A DNA stretch of 64,000 nt from Anaerocolumna sp. AGMB13025 (lineage in GTDB: Bacteria > Bacillota > Clostridia > Lachnospirales > Lachnospiraceae). The notes under the pieces are model-generated. The model was not told the DNA's origin. It made no database searches and saw only the letters and a list, made by a program, of their open reading frames with translations. The DNA lies in NCBI RefSeq assembly GCF_029689925.1, contig NZ_CP121445.1, positions 6,382,501 through 6,446,500 on the forward strand, given 5' to 3'. Shown here in pieces: positions 27,123-37,378 of this stretch. Numbering within the stretch: the stretch's first letter is position 1; every line of letters begins with the position of its first letter. A program made the translations under genes and the position numbers.

Positions 27123-28874
27123 TTAAAGGTTATCTTTTTCCGTTAATGGAAATCTGATTTCAACTCCTGCACCACCTCTGTCGCAGTTATAAAAACGGAT
27201 CGCGGCTCCTCTACCAAATTTAAGCTTCATTCGTGATACTGCATTCATAATACCAATTTGCTTTTCTCCATTGCTGATATCAATTCCATTCTGAAGTTTA
27301 TATAATATTTCTTCCTTGAAACCTTCTCCGGTATCTTCAATGGTAATCACCGCTTCTTCTCCTATTGTTCCCGTAATAGATAAAACAATGTCATCCTCCC
27401 AGTTAATGGTATGCTTTAAGGAATTTTCCACGAAGGTCTGAAGTACCAGCGGTGGAAGAGACAATTCTAATATCCTCTCATCCATTGTGATGTGAGATTC
27501 AAAGCAGTCACCGTATCGTATTTTTTGTATTTCAAGATATTTTTTTATATGCTCTAATTCGTCTTTTACTGTTGCAAAACCGTCACGGCATTTAAAGATA
27601 TATCTTAGATACTCTGAAACACAGTTGGATAATCTCTGGATTTCTTTATATTGTTCCATCTGAGCCATATTGTAAATAATATTTAAGCAATTAAGGTAAA
27701 AATGCGGTTCAATCTGCAAGGTTAAAAAGTCCATATTGGTTTTTTGCTGTTCCAGTGTTTTTTCATAAATATTGATTTTTAAACCTTTAATCCTTTCAAC
27801 CATTTCAGACATGAGCCTGCTGGCATTACCGAGTTCATTAATCTGGTAATGAGTAGCTACATCATAAACCTCATCATTTTTTAAGGTTTCCAGATTCCTA
27901 TTAAAGGTTTGGATGGGTTTTAGAATCGTTTTGTTGACGAACCGCAAAATGTAGAGAACCACAATTACAATTGCAATCAATATCAGCACCAGTACAAGCT
28001 GTATCCAAAAGGTTTTCAGAATACTGTTATAATTATGGATTACCATAATAATATGAGTGCCCTCCTTAACCTTCTCTTTAACCACAAGCATCTGTTTTAG
28101 TAGGCTTTTTCTTAAAGTACCGGTGATTTCCTCTGAAGCAGTAATCTTATCCTTTGCTAATTCCTTAGCACTAAAATAAGCCCGGTCGCTGTTATCTGTT
28201 ACAGCAATATAATAATCTTCTCCATAAAAATCAGATTGTATGGAATCTACTACTTCTTTCAAGTCAATATAGGCTAACATATATCGCCCGTTATTGCTGA
28301 TTATATCCGTAAGATAATAAGCCTTACCAAGTTTCGCTATATTCCAGTTACTTTTATAGTCCTGATTATTAATCTTAGTTATAATATCATTTTGCACCGT
28401 TCTCCACAAATCATATTCTGCATTATTATCCGCATCATTTATGATTATCCCGTTATTGGGAAAATAAAGAGCATAATGTACGGGGTAGGGTAAATCCTTT
28501 GACCAGTTCGTTATCATACCTTTAATTCTTACAGTTATATTTATTTTATTGATTCGATTCTTAGCCGTATCTGCAACAAAAAGCGTATCCAAATCCCTGT
28601 CATATCCAACCTCTGATAACATCATGGAATGGATACCTGATAAGGTGTCTGAAAAATTATCCACATCGGTTGAAAACCGGTTGATAATAGACTCCATAGA
28701 GCTTTTGGTCAGCTGATGGATTGCATAAAAGGCGACTAAAAAGTTTAATAAAACCATGATAGCCAGAGTAATTTCAATCCATCTTATAACATTGGAAAAA
28801 TTGTATTTTTTAATAAAGCAACCCACCCTTTCCTTCTCTGGTACTGCCAGCATAAATAACACTTTATTTTGCAC
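27123..28874 (-). CDS. YesM-type sensor histidine kinase
   Basis: About 583 residues. Membrane helix near 35-55, a large extracytoplasmic Cache-like sensor region (about 56-285), a second helix (about 287-310), HAMP (VNKTILKPIQTFNR), the His_kinase domain with LTLQIEPHFYLNCLNIIYNM, and an HATPase domain (PLVLQTFVENSLKHT, ITIEDTGEGF). The frame begins at a GTG (28874) with poor ribosome site; an ATG at 28853 is equally possible. It is flanked by a binding protein gene and its regulator, so sugar sensing is likely. Confidence 0.92.
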   Translation of the reverse strand: MQNKVLFMLAVPEKERVGCFIKKYNFSNVIRWIEITLAIMVLLNFLVAFYAIHQLTKSSMESIINRFSTDVDNFSDTLSGIHSMMLSEVGYDRDLDTLFVADTAKNRINKINITVRIKGMITNWSKDLPYPVHYALYFPNNGIIINDADNNAEYDLWRTVQNDIITKINNQDYKSNWNIAKLGKAYYLTDIISNNGRYMLAYIDLKEVVDSIQSDFYGEDYYIAVTDNSDRAYFSAKELAKDKITASEEITGTLRKSLLKQMLVVKEKVKEGTHIIMVIHNYNSILKTFWIQLVLVLILIAIVIVVLYILRFVNKTILKPIQTFNRNLETLKNDEVYDVATHYQINELGNASRLMSEMVERIKGLKINIYEKTLEQQKTNMDFLTLQIEPHFYLNCLNIIYNMAQMEQYKEIQRLSNCVSEYLRYIFKCRDGFATVKDELEHIKKYLEIQKIRYGDCFESHITMDERILELSLPPLVLQTFVENSLKHTINWEDDIVLSITGTIGEEAVITIEDTGEGFKEEILYKLQNGIDISNGEKQIGIMNAVSRMKLKFGRGAAIRFYNCDRGGAGVEIRFPLTEKDNL

Positions 28875-28904
28875 CCCGTTATTTAGGATGGCTGTACGAG
28901 TCAG

Positions 28905-30458
28905 TTATTGTTGTTTGGTTATCCAGGCATCTAACTGCTTTTGCTTTATATCTATTACTTTTTGCAGTCCGGCATCATATAATGCCTGATTAAAGACAGG
29001 GATTGCCTCCTCTGGATTTATCGCTCCAAAACCAATTGCGTCATACCATTCATTCTTTACATTATTCAGTGCGGTTAACAAATCTTTTACACCGGAAGGA
29101 TCATAGTTAAACCCCAACGCTCTGGAATGTTTTGCGGCAGCAATATAGTTTCTTTGTTCGCTCCATTTTGCAGCTGTTTCTCCTTCCCATACATAGGCAA
29201 GTTCCTGATTGGGCAGCTGCCATCCAATATTCATGCAATAGCCCGTGTTGCCTGGAGTTACACCGTCCGCATAATTAATTACCTTATTCACCGAGTCGAC
29301 AACCTTATAATGTTTATCTTCAATACCCCAGTTAAGAAGATTCATAATCTCAGGACTCCCATACATATAATCAAGGACTTTAAAGGCTATTTCCGTATTT
29401 CGTGAGTTCTTCGCAATTCCCCAAGTAAAGAAATTTACGGAAAAGGAGGTAATATACGCATCCCCAAATAAAGGTGCTACAGCAAGGTCATAACCGGTGC
29501 TTAATTCATCCTGTTCGGCAGCTCCTGCTTTTAAAGGCGTAAAGTACGAAAATACCGTTCCAGATTTCATTTGATTTATGGTGGTCTCTGTTGTAGTGGC
29601 TCCATCCTTGGTTAAATACCCCTTTTGATTCCAGTTATATATTAATTTTGCAAAGGTTTTAAATTCCTCCGTTTCATATAGGTTAACAACCCGGGTGCTC
29701 TGACCATAATCCATTAATACGCCAAAACCATCAAGGAGATTATCACACACCTCCCACCGGAATAAAGGTGTACCGGCTGCACAGCTGGCTAACATAGTCA
29801 TATCAGGATATCGTTCTTTTATCTTTTTATATGCTTCCCCTAATTGCTCTAAATTGGTGATATCCGTACAGACATTACCATCTATGGCATATCCAAACTC
29901 TTTTAATAAATCAGCCCTCATAATAACACCTTCCCAGGTAATTTGTTCCCTTTTTGTTGTTACCCCATAAGTAAAATCTCCAATCCTGGGGACATTAAGA
30001 AATTCCTGGTCAACCGCAGCTTTAATATTAGTGCCATACCGTTTTATCAAATCGGTCAAATCAATTACCTGTCCGCCTGCAACATAATCTGAGGCATTAA
30101 AGATAACAATTGGTATAATATCAAGTTTCTCATCACCAGATAATGTTAATTGTATTTCCTGTTGATATCCTCCCCTGGAATAAGCCCTCAAATCAATACA
30201 CGCATGTAATGCCGGTTCCAGAATTTTATTCACAGCTTCCTCAATCTGCACCTCATCTGCCTGAGTGTCTCCAATGTAGCCCATAACTACTGTATAGACC
30301 TGGTCTTTATCATCCGGTACAGTTTTATTCTTGGTATTACTATCAAAGGCAGAACTTTTATTATCATGTCCAGTAATGTCTGCACCTATTGTACGGGTGA
30401 TGAAATATGCAATAAAAATAACCAGAACAAGGAAACCAAAAAGAAACTTTTTGTACAT
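28905..30458 (-). CDS. Extracellular solute-binding protein, membrane-anchored without lipobox
   Basis: 517 residues. The N-terminal hydrophobic helix (about 5-24) is followed by TRTIGADITG with no cysteine, so it is not a lipoprotein and may stay anchored by its helix. The rest is a family 1-type sugar-binding protein with a DUF3502-like C-terminus, ending KQKQLDAWITKQQ, almost the same ending as the lipoprotein at 30930. Its gene lies 30 bp before the kinase gene and 2 kb from the permeases, which suggests a sensing partner of the kinase rather than a transport component. This role is inference. GGAGG precedes the ATG. Confidence 0.88.
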   Translation of the reverse strand: MYKKFLFGFLVLVIFIAYFITRTIGADITGHDNKSSAFDSNTKNKTVPDDKDQVYTVVMGYIGDTQADEVQIEEAVNKILEPALHACIDLRAYSRGGYQQEIQLTLSGDEKLDIIPIVIFNASDYVAGGQVIDLTDLIKRYGTNIKAAVDQEFLNVPRIGDFTYGVTTKREQITWEGVIMRADLLKEFGYAIDGNVCTDITNLEQLGEAYKKIKERYPDMTMLASCAAGTPLFRWEVCDNLLDGFGVLMDYGQSTRVVNLYETEEFKTFAKLIYNWNQKGYLTKDGATTTETTINQMKSGTVFSYFTPLKAGAAEQDELSTGYDLAVAPLFGDAYITSFSVNFFTWGIAKNSRNTEIAFKVLDYMYGSPEIMNLLNWGIEDKHYKVVDSVNKVINYADGVTPGNTGYCMNIGWQLPNQELAYVWEGETAAKWSEQRNYIAAAKHSRALGFNYDPSGVKDLLTALNNVKNEWYDAIGFGAINPEEAIPVFNQALYDAGLQKVIDIKQKQLDAWITKQQ

Positions 30459-30739
30459 AACACCTCCATAATTCCACCTTTAAAAAGTATATCATAGCTT
30501 TATACAGGACAACTATTACGATACAGACTGTTCTCTATCACAATTCAGACTTTTTAATACCTAAAATAATTATATAGGATTGCCACCAGGTGACTTTTTG
30601 ATACGAATACAATGATATGTATCTTCTTTGCCCGGATTTATAGATTCTAATAACTAAAAAACTTTAATTACATTATAGATTATCTGTAAGAGTTTTCAAC
30701 TAAATTAATCAACCTTTGCAGTTATGCTTGTATTGGTAT

Positions 30740-30800
30740 ACTTGATAAAATCAGCAAGGAAAGTAATTAAGAAAGCATTGACTGCAATTTCAATTTAGAA
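30740..30800. repeat. Remnant of the ACTTGATAAAATC MITE-like family
   Basis: Begins ACTTGATAAAATCAGC (30740-30755), identical to the left end of the element at 61133, and continues with AAGAAAGCA as in the intact copies; the right end is missing. The surrounding 30459-30929 gap holds no gene that I can see. Confidence 0.55.
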
Positions 30801-30859
30801 TCCGGACTGTTTTTAGCAAGTGCTTTTAAAGTTAATTTACTGGAAAGCTTGAGTGAATA

Positions 30860-30901
30860 GGAAAAGAGGCCTTGTACCAATGGTACAACCGACCTCTTTC
30901 C
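30860..30901 (-). terminator. Terminator after the lipoprotein binding-protein gene
   Basis: GGAAAGAGGTCGGTTGTACC pairs with GGTACAAGGCCTCTTTTCC on the minus strand, about 30 bp after the stop. The A/T runs at the stem base make it workable on both strands. It separates the permease operon from the sensing genes. Confidence 0.75.
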
Positions 30902-30929
30902 TATATTATTCCAGCTACTTATTTTTTAT

Positions 30930-32570
30930 TTATTGCCCTGAAAGCCAAAGATCCAGCTGTTTCTGCTTTGCATCCATTATATCCTGAAGTCCGGCTGCAT
31001 AGAGCGCGTCATTGAGTTGTTTAATGGTACTTTCCACATTTTCAGAACCGATACTGCCGGTATTTAATGCTGCACGGTAAGTATTAAGTGCATTATTTAA
31101 AGCTGTTAATTCTGTTGTATATTGGGTGCTGTCCCACATAAATCCAAAGGCTGGTGAAAGCTGTGCCCAATCATTGTGCTTCTTTAACTTATCCCAATAA
31201 TCAGCAGCCTTCGTACCGTCATTCCAAACATATGAGATATATTGGTTACCCATGAACCAGCCTGTATTCTGATGATATTTATAATTTCCTCCGTCTTCCC
31301 CGTCTGCAAAGAAAATAGTACCATCATCAAGCATCTTATAGTTTGTATCTTTAATACCATACTGCCATAAATTCATTAACTCAGAATCAGAATATAATGC
31401 TGATATGAATTTAAATGCCATCTCCGGATCCGCACTATTAGTAGAAATACCTGTATTAAAGAAGTTTACATTGGTTGTAGACATACCGCCTTCTTTATGG
31501 GTATTAAAGTACATTGCATAACCTTCACAGCCGTTAGCGGATTCTGCTTCTGCAAGAAAACCAGGCTTAATAGCCGAAAGATAACTAAAGGTATTACCGG
31601 CTTTCATCATAGTTGCGCTACCCTGTGTATCTGTAGCAGCATCCTTATAGATAAACCCTTTATCATACCAGTCAGCTAACATCATTGCTGTCTTTTTATA
31701 AGTTTCGGTTTCAAATTTGTTGACTACCTTTGTGGAATTATGATCCGCTTCCCAATCAAGAGTTCCAAAGCCATCTATAAGGTCATCAAAGAAGGCAAAA
31801 CGGGGTAATTGGTCTGTACTTGACATATATAGTGGTATCATATCCGGTTTAGCAGCCTTAACTTTGGCAAAAATATCTGCTGCCACGGACCAGTCATAAA
31901 AGGTTCCGTCAAATTCATCTTTATTATCAGTCAGACCGTATTCTTTGGTAATACCAAGCTCATCACAAATATCTTTTCTCATAAAAAGACCACCGAGTTC
32001 AACGGATTCTTTATTGGCAGGAAAACCATAGAGTACACCGTTCATGGTTCCTACATATGCATTGTCTTTTCCAAGGGCTTCTATGATTTTTTTACCATCC
32101 TCGGACTCCATCAGTTTCGTCATATCATAGATACCGCCCATTGCATTCCAGCTTGCTGCATTGGGATAGTAAACAGGAATAATATCAAGTGCATCACCGC
32201 CGGAGAACATAAGCTGAATGGTACTTTGATAATCTGCATACTGTAATGGAAGTAATTCCACTTCAATATGATAATTAGGTACCATATATGCATTTATGGC
32301 ATCTTGTACTGCTGTACGGGCTGTATCATCCTGTTCATAAAATTCGATGTAAGAGAATACCAGATGATAAGGTTTTTCTTTGGTATATTCACCGACAGCC
32401 GTTTTTGTAACTGATGCATCACCGGTATTACCAGTTGATGACTGTTCTTTTGTACTTGTTTGTGTACTACTGTTATTGCCGGGGCTATTATCTGCTTTTT
32501 TCCCACAGCCCGATAACATGGTAACGAATACTGTAATAATAAGCACTAGTGATAAAATTCTTTTTTTCAT
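30930..32570 (-). CDS. Sugar-binding lipoprotein of an Lpl-type ABC importer
   Basis: 546 residues. Signal peptide with lipobox MLSGC (Cys about residue 22), a Ser/Thr/Asn-rich tether, then a large substrate-binding domain of the LplA/YtcQ type with a DUF3502-like C-terminus. I start at the ATG at 32570 because GGAGG lies 5 bp upstream and the signal peptide then begins MKKR; the frame extends 20 codons further. It follows the two permease genes; the ATPase is not encoded here and a shared MsmK-type ATPase would be needed. Confidence 0.93.
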   Translation of the reverse strand: MKKRILSLVLIITVFVTMLSGCGKKADNSPGNNSSTQTSTKEQSSTGNTGDASVTKTAVGEYTKEKPYHLVFSYIEFYEQDDTARTAVQDAINAYMVPNYHIEVELLPLQYADYQSTIQLMFSGGDALDIIPVYYPNAASWNAMGGIYDMTKLMESEDGKKIIEALGKDNAYVGTMNGVLYGFPANKESVELGGLFMRKDICDELGITKEYGLTDNKDEFDGTFYDWSVAADIFAKVKAAKPDMIPLYMSSTDQLPRFAFFDDLIDGFGTLDWEADHNSTKVVNKFETETYKKTAMMLADWYDKGFIYKDAATDTQGSATMMKAGNTFSYLSAIKPGFLAEAESANGCEGYAMYFNTHKEGGMSTTNVNFFNTGISTNSADPEMAFKFISALYSDSELMNLWQYGIKDTNYKMLDDGTIFFADGEDGGNYKYHQNTGWFMGNQYISYVWNDGTKAADYWDKLKKHNDWAQLSPAFGFMWDSTQYTTELTALNNALNTYRAALNTGSIGSENVESTIKQLNDALYAAGLQDIMDAKQKQLDLWLSGQ

Positions 32571-32626
32571 AACATCCTCCTTTTTTATGTGAAATGCGAA
32601 ACAAACGCATCTCCATTCCTTTCGTG

Positions 32627-33517
32627 TCATCCCTTAACACCACCCAGGGTAAGTCCTTTCGAATAGTATTTCTGAAACATCGGAAAAATTAACATAATAG
32701 GCAGAATCGCAACAAAAGCAATTGCCATCTGAATAGCAGTGGAAGGAATACTTCCTGCTGCCGCCGTTACGTTTGAATTCTGGCTGGTAGCCAGATACTG
32801 AATATTACTAATCATTTGGTTTAACAGGTTTTGGACATTATATAAATCCTTATTCTTAACGATATAATAAAGACCATTGGTCCAATCGTTCCAGTAGGTA
32901 AGACCTGCAAAGGTTCCCATGGTGACAAGAATCGGTTTACCAAGAGGAATTACAATACTTGAGAATATCTTAATCTGTGGAGCCCCATCAATTTCTGCCG
33001 CTTCATAAAGGCTTTCCGGAATGCTGGTCAGAAAATAAGTTCTTATCATCATGACATTCCAGGCGCTTAATAAAAAGTTAGGTAAAAGCTGCGCCCACAT
33101 GGAATCTTTAATATGAAAAACACCTGACCACATCAAATAAGAGGGTACAATACCTCCATTAAACAGCATGGTAAAAAATACAAAGAAGTTAAGTAATTTT
33201 CTACCCGGAAGATTCTTAACGGATAAAGGATATGCCATCAACGCCGACAACAAGACATTAAGAGCTGTTCCTACAATTGTAACTAATATACTGACACCAT
33301 ACGACTTAATGATTTTATCCCCAGCCTTAAAGATATAGGTATACGCAGCGAAAGAAAACTTTCCCGGAAAGAACGAGTACCCATGGGCCACCAGTGTATT
33401 TTCATCCGTAATTGATGACATAAGGAGCAACAAAAATGGCAATATAACAATCAATGTCCAAATAAGCATTGATACATTAGCTAAAATCTGAAATTTCGAA
33501 AAAGGTTTCTCTCTCAT
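32627..33517 (-). CDS. Carbohydrate ABC transporter permease, LplC/YtcP type
   Basis: 296 residues with six predicted helices. The ABC-binding EAA loop reads SLYEAAEIDGAPQIKIFSSIVIPLGKP. The C-terminus LIFPMFQKYYSKGLTLGGVKG is characteristic of this subfamily. GGAGG precedes the ATG. It forms the heterodimeric channel with the permease upstream. Confidence 0.95.
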   Translation of the reverse strand: MREKPFSKFQILANVSMLIWTLIVILPFLLLLMSSITDENTLVAHGYSFFPGKFSFAAYTYIFKAGDKIIKSYGVSILVTIVGTALNVLLSALMAYPLSVKNLPGRKLLNFFVFFTMLFNGGIVPSYLMWSGVFHIKDSMWAQLLPNFLLSAWNVMMIRTYFLTSIPESLYEAAEIDGAPQIKIFSSIVIPLGKPILVTMGTFAGLTYWNDWTNGLYYIVKNKDLYNVQNLLNQMISNIQYLATSQNSNVTAAAGSIPSTAIQMAIAFVAILPIMLIFPMFQKYYSKGLTLGGVKG

Positions 33518-33615
33518 AATACCTCCATAATGCTGTATGAATTTTATTCAAAAATTGCCTTAAAAAACATTCCGTTTCCAGTAAGCTTTTTGAAATATTC
33601 TTTTTTAACAGTTTC

Positions 33616-34533
33616 TTAGAATAACGCGTTCTCCTTGCTTACCTTTCGTACAATCAAATTAACCGTAAGTACAAGAATGAAACCTACTATGGATTGATAG
33701 AAACCGGCGGCCGCTGACATACCAACATTTGATTGTTCCATTAACCCCCGGTACACATATGTATCAATAACATTCGTAGTAGAATAAATCATACCGGAAT
33801 TACGTGGTACCTGATAAAACAATCCAAAATCCGAATAAAAAATACGCCCAACACTCATCAACGTTAACGTTATGATAATTGGCACCAGGGTAGGCAGTGT
33901 AATCCTTTTAATCTGCTGCCACTTTGAAGCACCATCTAACTTTGCTGCTTCATAAAAAGAGGGGTCAATACTGTTAATTCCAGAGATATAAATCAAACAT
34001 CCATATCCAACTGATTTCCAAGTGTTAACAAAGGTAAGAATAAAAGGCCAATAACCAGCTTTGGAATACCAGTTAACCGGAGCCAAGCCAAGTGCCGGCA
34101 TAATCGAATTATTCACAATACCAGTACTCTGACTTAAAAAAGCAAAAACGATGTAACTAAGAATAACCGCTGACATCAAAAAGGGAAAAAGAATCGCACT
34201 TTGATATACCTTTTTTAATCTTTTACCAAATACATCACTGATAAAAATAGCAAAAGTAATTCCCAGAACCATATTAATTATGATAAACACCGTATTATAA
34301 AGCAGTGTATTCCTCGTAATAATCATTGCATCCGGGGTTGCAAAAAGAAACTCAAAATTCTTAAATCCAGTCCAGGGACTGCCTAAAATACCTTTGCGTA
34401 CGTTATATTGTTTAAAAGCAACAATCAATCCATACATCGGAAAATAATTGTTAATCAGCAGGTAAATTCCGCCAGGTAAAAACATAAGATACAACGGCAA
34501 GTATCTCCTTAGCTTAACCGTCTTACTTTTCAT
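33616..34533 (-). CDS. Carbohydrate ABC transporter permease, LplB/YtePtype
   Basis: 305 residues, six predicted helices, EAA loop SFYEAAKLDGASKWQQIKRITLPTL, start motif LPLYLMFLPGGIYLLINNYFPMYG typical of LplB. Two ATGs lie in tandem; the second (34533) is 7 bp from AGGAGG and is preferred over 34536. First gene of the uptake operon; the promoter is probably in the A/T-rich stretch 34540-34620, but I cannot place it. Confidence 0.94.
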   Translation of the reverse strand: MKSKTVKLRRYLPLYLMFLPGGIYLLINNYFPMYGLIVAFKQYNVRKGILGSPWTGFKNFEFLFATPDAMIITRNTLLYNTVFIIINMVLGITFAIFISDVFGKRLKKVYQSAILFPFLMSAVILSYIVFAFLSQSTGIVNNSIMPALGLAPVNWYSKAGYWPFILTFVNTWKSVGYGCLIYISGINSIDPSFYEAAKLDGASKWQQIKRITLPTLVPIIITLTLMSVGRIFYSDFGLFYQVPRNSGMIYSTTNVIDTYVYRGLMEQSNVGMSAAAGFYQSIVGFILVLTVNLIVRKVSKENALF

Positions 34534-34939
34534 CATCCTACCTCCTAGTTAATTAACACTTAAGGATTATCCATTCTGTCCGTGTCACTTATTGTGAACT
34601 AAGTATAGCAAAACCTAGAATTCACTTCTATCAGAATACGGACCTAAAAATAACATAATACCGACTTATTCATTAAAATTGCACAAAAATCGCCCCGCAA
34701 TGCGTACTTAAAAACAAAAATTCACAACAGGACCCACCCGTCTCCCAAAAACACTCCTACACTATATACTAAAACACTCAAACTACGAGTAAAAAACTAA
34801 AAAACAATTGATAAAGCCAGATCAAAACCTGGATTAAAAGCACGATACTTTTGTTCCATAAGTGCTTTATACCGAGCCTGAATTCACTCATATATTCAAC
34901 TCAGAATCCTAAGCACACTCTAACCGTCTTAAACCAACA

Positions 34940-35191
34940 GAACAGATTACAGTCTGGGAGTCTGGGGGAGGCGCGCTGTTATATTTCTTCTGCATCAGAA
35001 AGGACCCCTATGTCACTTGGGCTTCCATAAATGCGCCAAGGGAAAAAAGGCAATCTGTCTGACCGAAGGGAGTTATTGCCTTTTATCCCTGCCCTAAGCA
35101 TTCATGGAAGCCCTAGTGACATAAGGGTCCTTTCTCTGCAGAAAAAATATAACAGCGCGCCTCCCCCAGACCCCCAGACCGTAATCTGTTC
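34940..35191. repeat. 252-bp near-perfect inverted repeat (GC-richer hairpin element)
   Basis: Ends GAACAGATTAC and GTAATCTGTTC. The arms, about 115 bp each, differ at only a few sites (for example AGTCTGGGAGTCTGGGGGAG against GGTCTGGGGGTCTGGGGGAG) and meet at a central ATTGCC-type hairpin loop of about 20 bp. It is visibly richer in G+C than its surroundings, suggesting insertion. Open frames in it arise from the palindrome. The rest of 34537-35491 holds no gene that I can see. Confidence 0.9.
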
Positions 35192-35214
35192 GTCCGTCAA
35201 AAATATTTCAGCGC

Positions 35215-35252
35215 AAAAAAAAGGACAGCTTTCCGATCGCTGTCCTTTTTTT
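35215..35252. terminator. Bidirectional Rho-independent terminator
   Basis: AAAAAAAAGGACAGC-N9-GCTGTCCTTTTTTT: a 9-bp stem with A run before and T run after. It lies 240 bp after the ftsH stop, downstream on that strand. Confidence 0.85.
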
Positions 35253-35491
35253 GGAGAAGGTATTTTTGTTACTTATGGGGTGTAGCAAAAACTATATAAT
35301 GTATTGGGGTTTACGTTTATTAGTATAACACCATGCAGTTTAAAAGTGTGCACAAACATTAAAAAATAATATAATATTTTTTGTTCGTTTTTACAGCCTG
35401 AAAACTACCCCTTCAAAAGTCATATTATAAAACCAATAAAAACTTTAACATTTTTATCTAATTTTTGTAAATCCACTGTTTTGACAAAAAT

Positions 35492-37360
35492 TTATACATC
35501 AAATACCATGGAATTCATGTCATCATTTCCACCTTTTGTTCCAGGAAATAAAGCTTCAAATTCCTCACGGTTAATTCTTTCTTTTTCAATCAATAACTTC
35601 GCGCAATTATGAAGCACATCATTATATTCCGTTAAAATTCTCTTGGCTTCACTATAGCAGTGATCGATCATGACTTTAACTTCGTCATCGATGGTTCTGG
35701 CAACACTTTCGCTGTAGCTTCTGGTGTGACCAAAATCACGGCCGATAAATATTTCATCGTCATCGCTATCGTAATTTACCATACCCACATTCGTGGAAAA
35801 GCCGTATTTGGTAACCATGGCTCTGGCAGTTTTCGTTGCCATTTTGATATCACTGGAAGCTCCGGTAGTAATATCATCAAAAATAAGTTCTTCGGCAGCT
35901 CTGCCTCCAAGTCCAACAATAATATCCTGCCTCATCTTGCCCCTGGTGTTAAACATTTCATCCCGTTCCGGTAAGGGCATGGTATAACCTGCCGCACCGT
36001 TTCCGGTAGGAATAACGGATACCGTATAAACCGGACCCACATCTGGCAGAACATGGAATAAAATTGCATGACCGGCTTCGTGGTAAGCCGTAATTCTCTT
36101 TTCTTTCTCGGAAATAATCCTGCTTTTCTTCTCGGTTCCGATACCAATCTTAATAAAGGAACGGTTAATATCTTCCTGAATAACAAAAGCCCGGTTATCC
36201 TTGGCAGCACAAATCGCTGCTTCATTCAACAGATTCTCAAGATCCGCTCCGGTAAATCCAGCCGTAGTCTGGGCAATCTGCTTTAAATCCACATCTTCAC
36301 CAAGGGGTTTGCCTTTGGAGTGTACTAAAAGGATTTCTTCCCTGCCTTTTACATCGGGGCGGCCTACCATAACCTTACGGTCGAAACGACCGGGACGTAA
36401 AATAGCGGGATCTAAAATATCTACACGGTTGGTAGCTGCCATAACGATAATTCCTTCGTTGGCACCAAAACCATCCATCTCAACTAATAACTGATTTAAG
36501 GTCTGTTCTCTTTCATCATGTCCGCCGCCCATACCGGTACCTCTTCGTCTGGCTACGGCATCGATTTCGTCGATAAATACGATACATGGTGAGTGTTTCT
36601 TGGCATCTTCAAATAAATCTCTTACTCTGGAAGCACCCACACCTACAAACATCTCTACAAAGTCAGAACCAGAGATACTAAAGAAGGGAACCCCTGCTTC
36701 ACCGGCTACTGCCTTGGCAAGGAGGGTTTTACCGGTTCCCGGAGGACCCTCAAGCAATACGCCTTTTGGTATTCTGGCGCCTACCTGAACATATTTCTTT
36801 GGAGTTCTTAAGAAATCCACAATCTCTTTTAGTTCTTCTTTTTCTTCTTCCAGACCTGCCACATTCTTAAAGGTAGTCTTCTTGTTCTCATCTGTAGTCA
36901 TCTTCGCCCGGCTTTTACCAAAATTCATGACCTTGCTGTTACCTCCGCCACCTCCGGCAGCCTGGTTTGATAAAAAAGAAAACAGAATAATAATTACTAC
37001 AAAACCTAACAGGTAAGGCAGAACACTGGTTAAGAACCAGTTCGGCTTGGAGATATCATGTATGGTATACTTTAAGCCATCCGTACCAAATAAGTATGAG
37101 GTAACCGAACTTACATCAGGGACATTAAACTGTTCCCTCTTCCCATCGCTTAAAGTAACGGTTACTTTACCGCTTGGAACTTCCTGATTCTGATATAAGT
37201 CTACTTTCTCTACCGTCTTATTTCCCAGGTCTTTCAGGAAATCATTATATTCATAATTCTGTGAACCGGAATTGCCTAAGCTGTCTGATAAAAGAAATGC
37301 TGCTAATATAATCCCAAGGATAATGATATAAAATCCATACCCCTTTAATTGTCTTCTCAC
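35492..37360 (-). CDS. ftsH: ATP-dependent zinc metalloprotease FtsH
   Basis: 622 residues. Two membrane helices (about 9-27 and 107-126) around an extracytoplasmic domain, AAA+ module with Walker A GPPGTGKT and Walker B CIVFIDEIDAV, the pore motif FVEMFVGVGA, SRH region, and the zinc site HEAGH. Degrades unfolded membrane and regulatory proteins, with effects on sporulation. The start is GTG at 37360, 7 bp after AGGAGG; a TTG further upstream would overlap the ribosome site. It follows hpt by 18 bp in the spoIIE-tilS-hpt-ftsH operon. Confidence 0.97.
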   Translation of the reverse strand: MRRQLKGYGFYIIILGIILAAFLLSDSLGNSGSQNYEYNDFLKDLGNKTVEKVDLYQNQEVPSGKVTVTLSDGKREQFNVPDVSSVTSYLFGTDGLKYTIHDISKPNWFLTSVLPYLLGFVVIIILFSFLSNQAAGGGGGNSKVMNFGKSRAKMTTDENKKTTFKNVAGLEEEKEELKEIVDFLRTPKKYVQVGARIPKGVLLEGPPGTGKTLLAKAVAGEAGVPFFSISGSDFVEMFVGVGASRVRDLFEDAKKHSPCIVFIDEIDAVARRRGTGMGGGHDEREQTLNQLLVEMDGFGANEGIIVMAATNRVDILDPAILRPGRFDRKVMVGRPDVKGREEILLVHSKGKPLGEDVDLKQIAQTTAGFTGADLENLLNEAAICAAKDNRAFVIQEDINRSFIKIGIGTEKKSRIISEKEKRITAYHEAGHAILFHVLPDVGPVYTVSVIPTGNGAAGYTMPLPERDEMFNTRGKMRQDIIVGLGGRAAEELIFDDITTGASSDIKMATKTARAMVTKYGFSTNVGMVNYDSDDDEIFIGRDFGHTRSYSESVARTIDDEVKVMIDHCYSEAKRILTEYNDVLHNCAKLLIEKERINREEFEALFPGTKGGNDDMNSMVFDV

Positions 37361-37378
37361 GAAACGACCTCCTCTCAA

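Noticed and set aside
35031..35285. 84-codon plus-strand frame
   Set aside because: Runs through the 252-bp palindrome and the terminator after it; no ribosome site.
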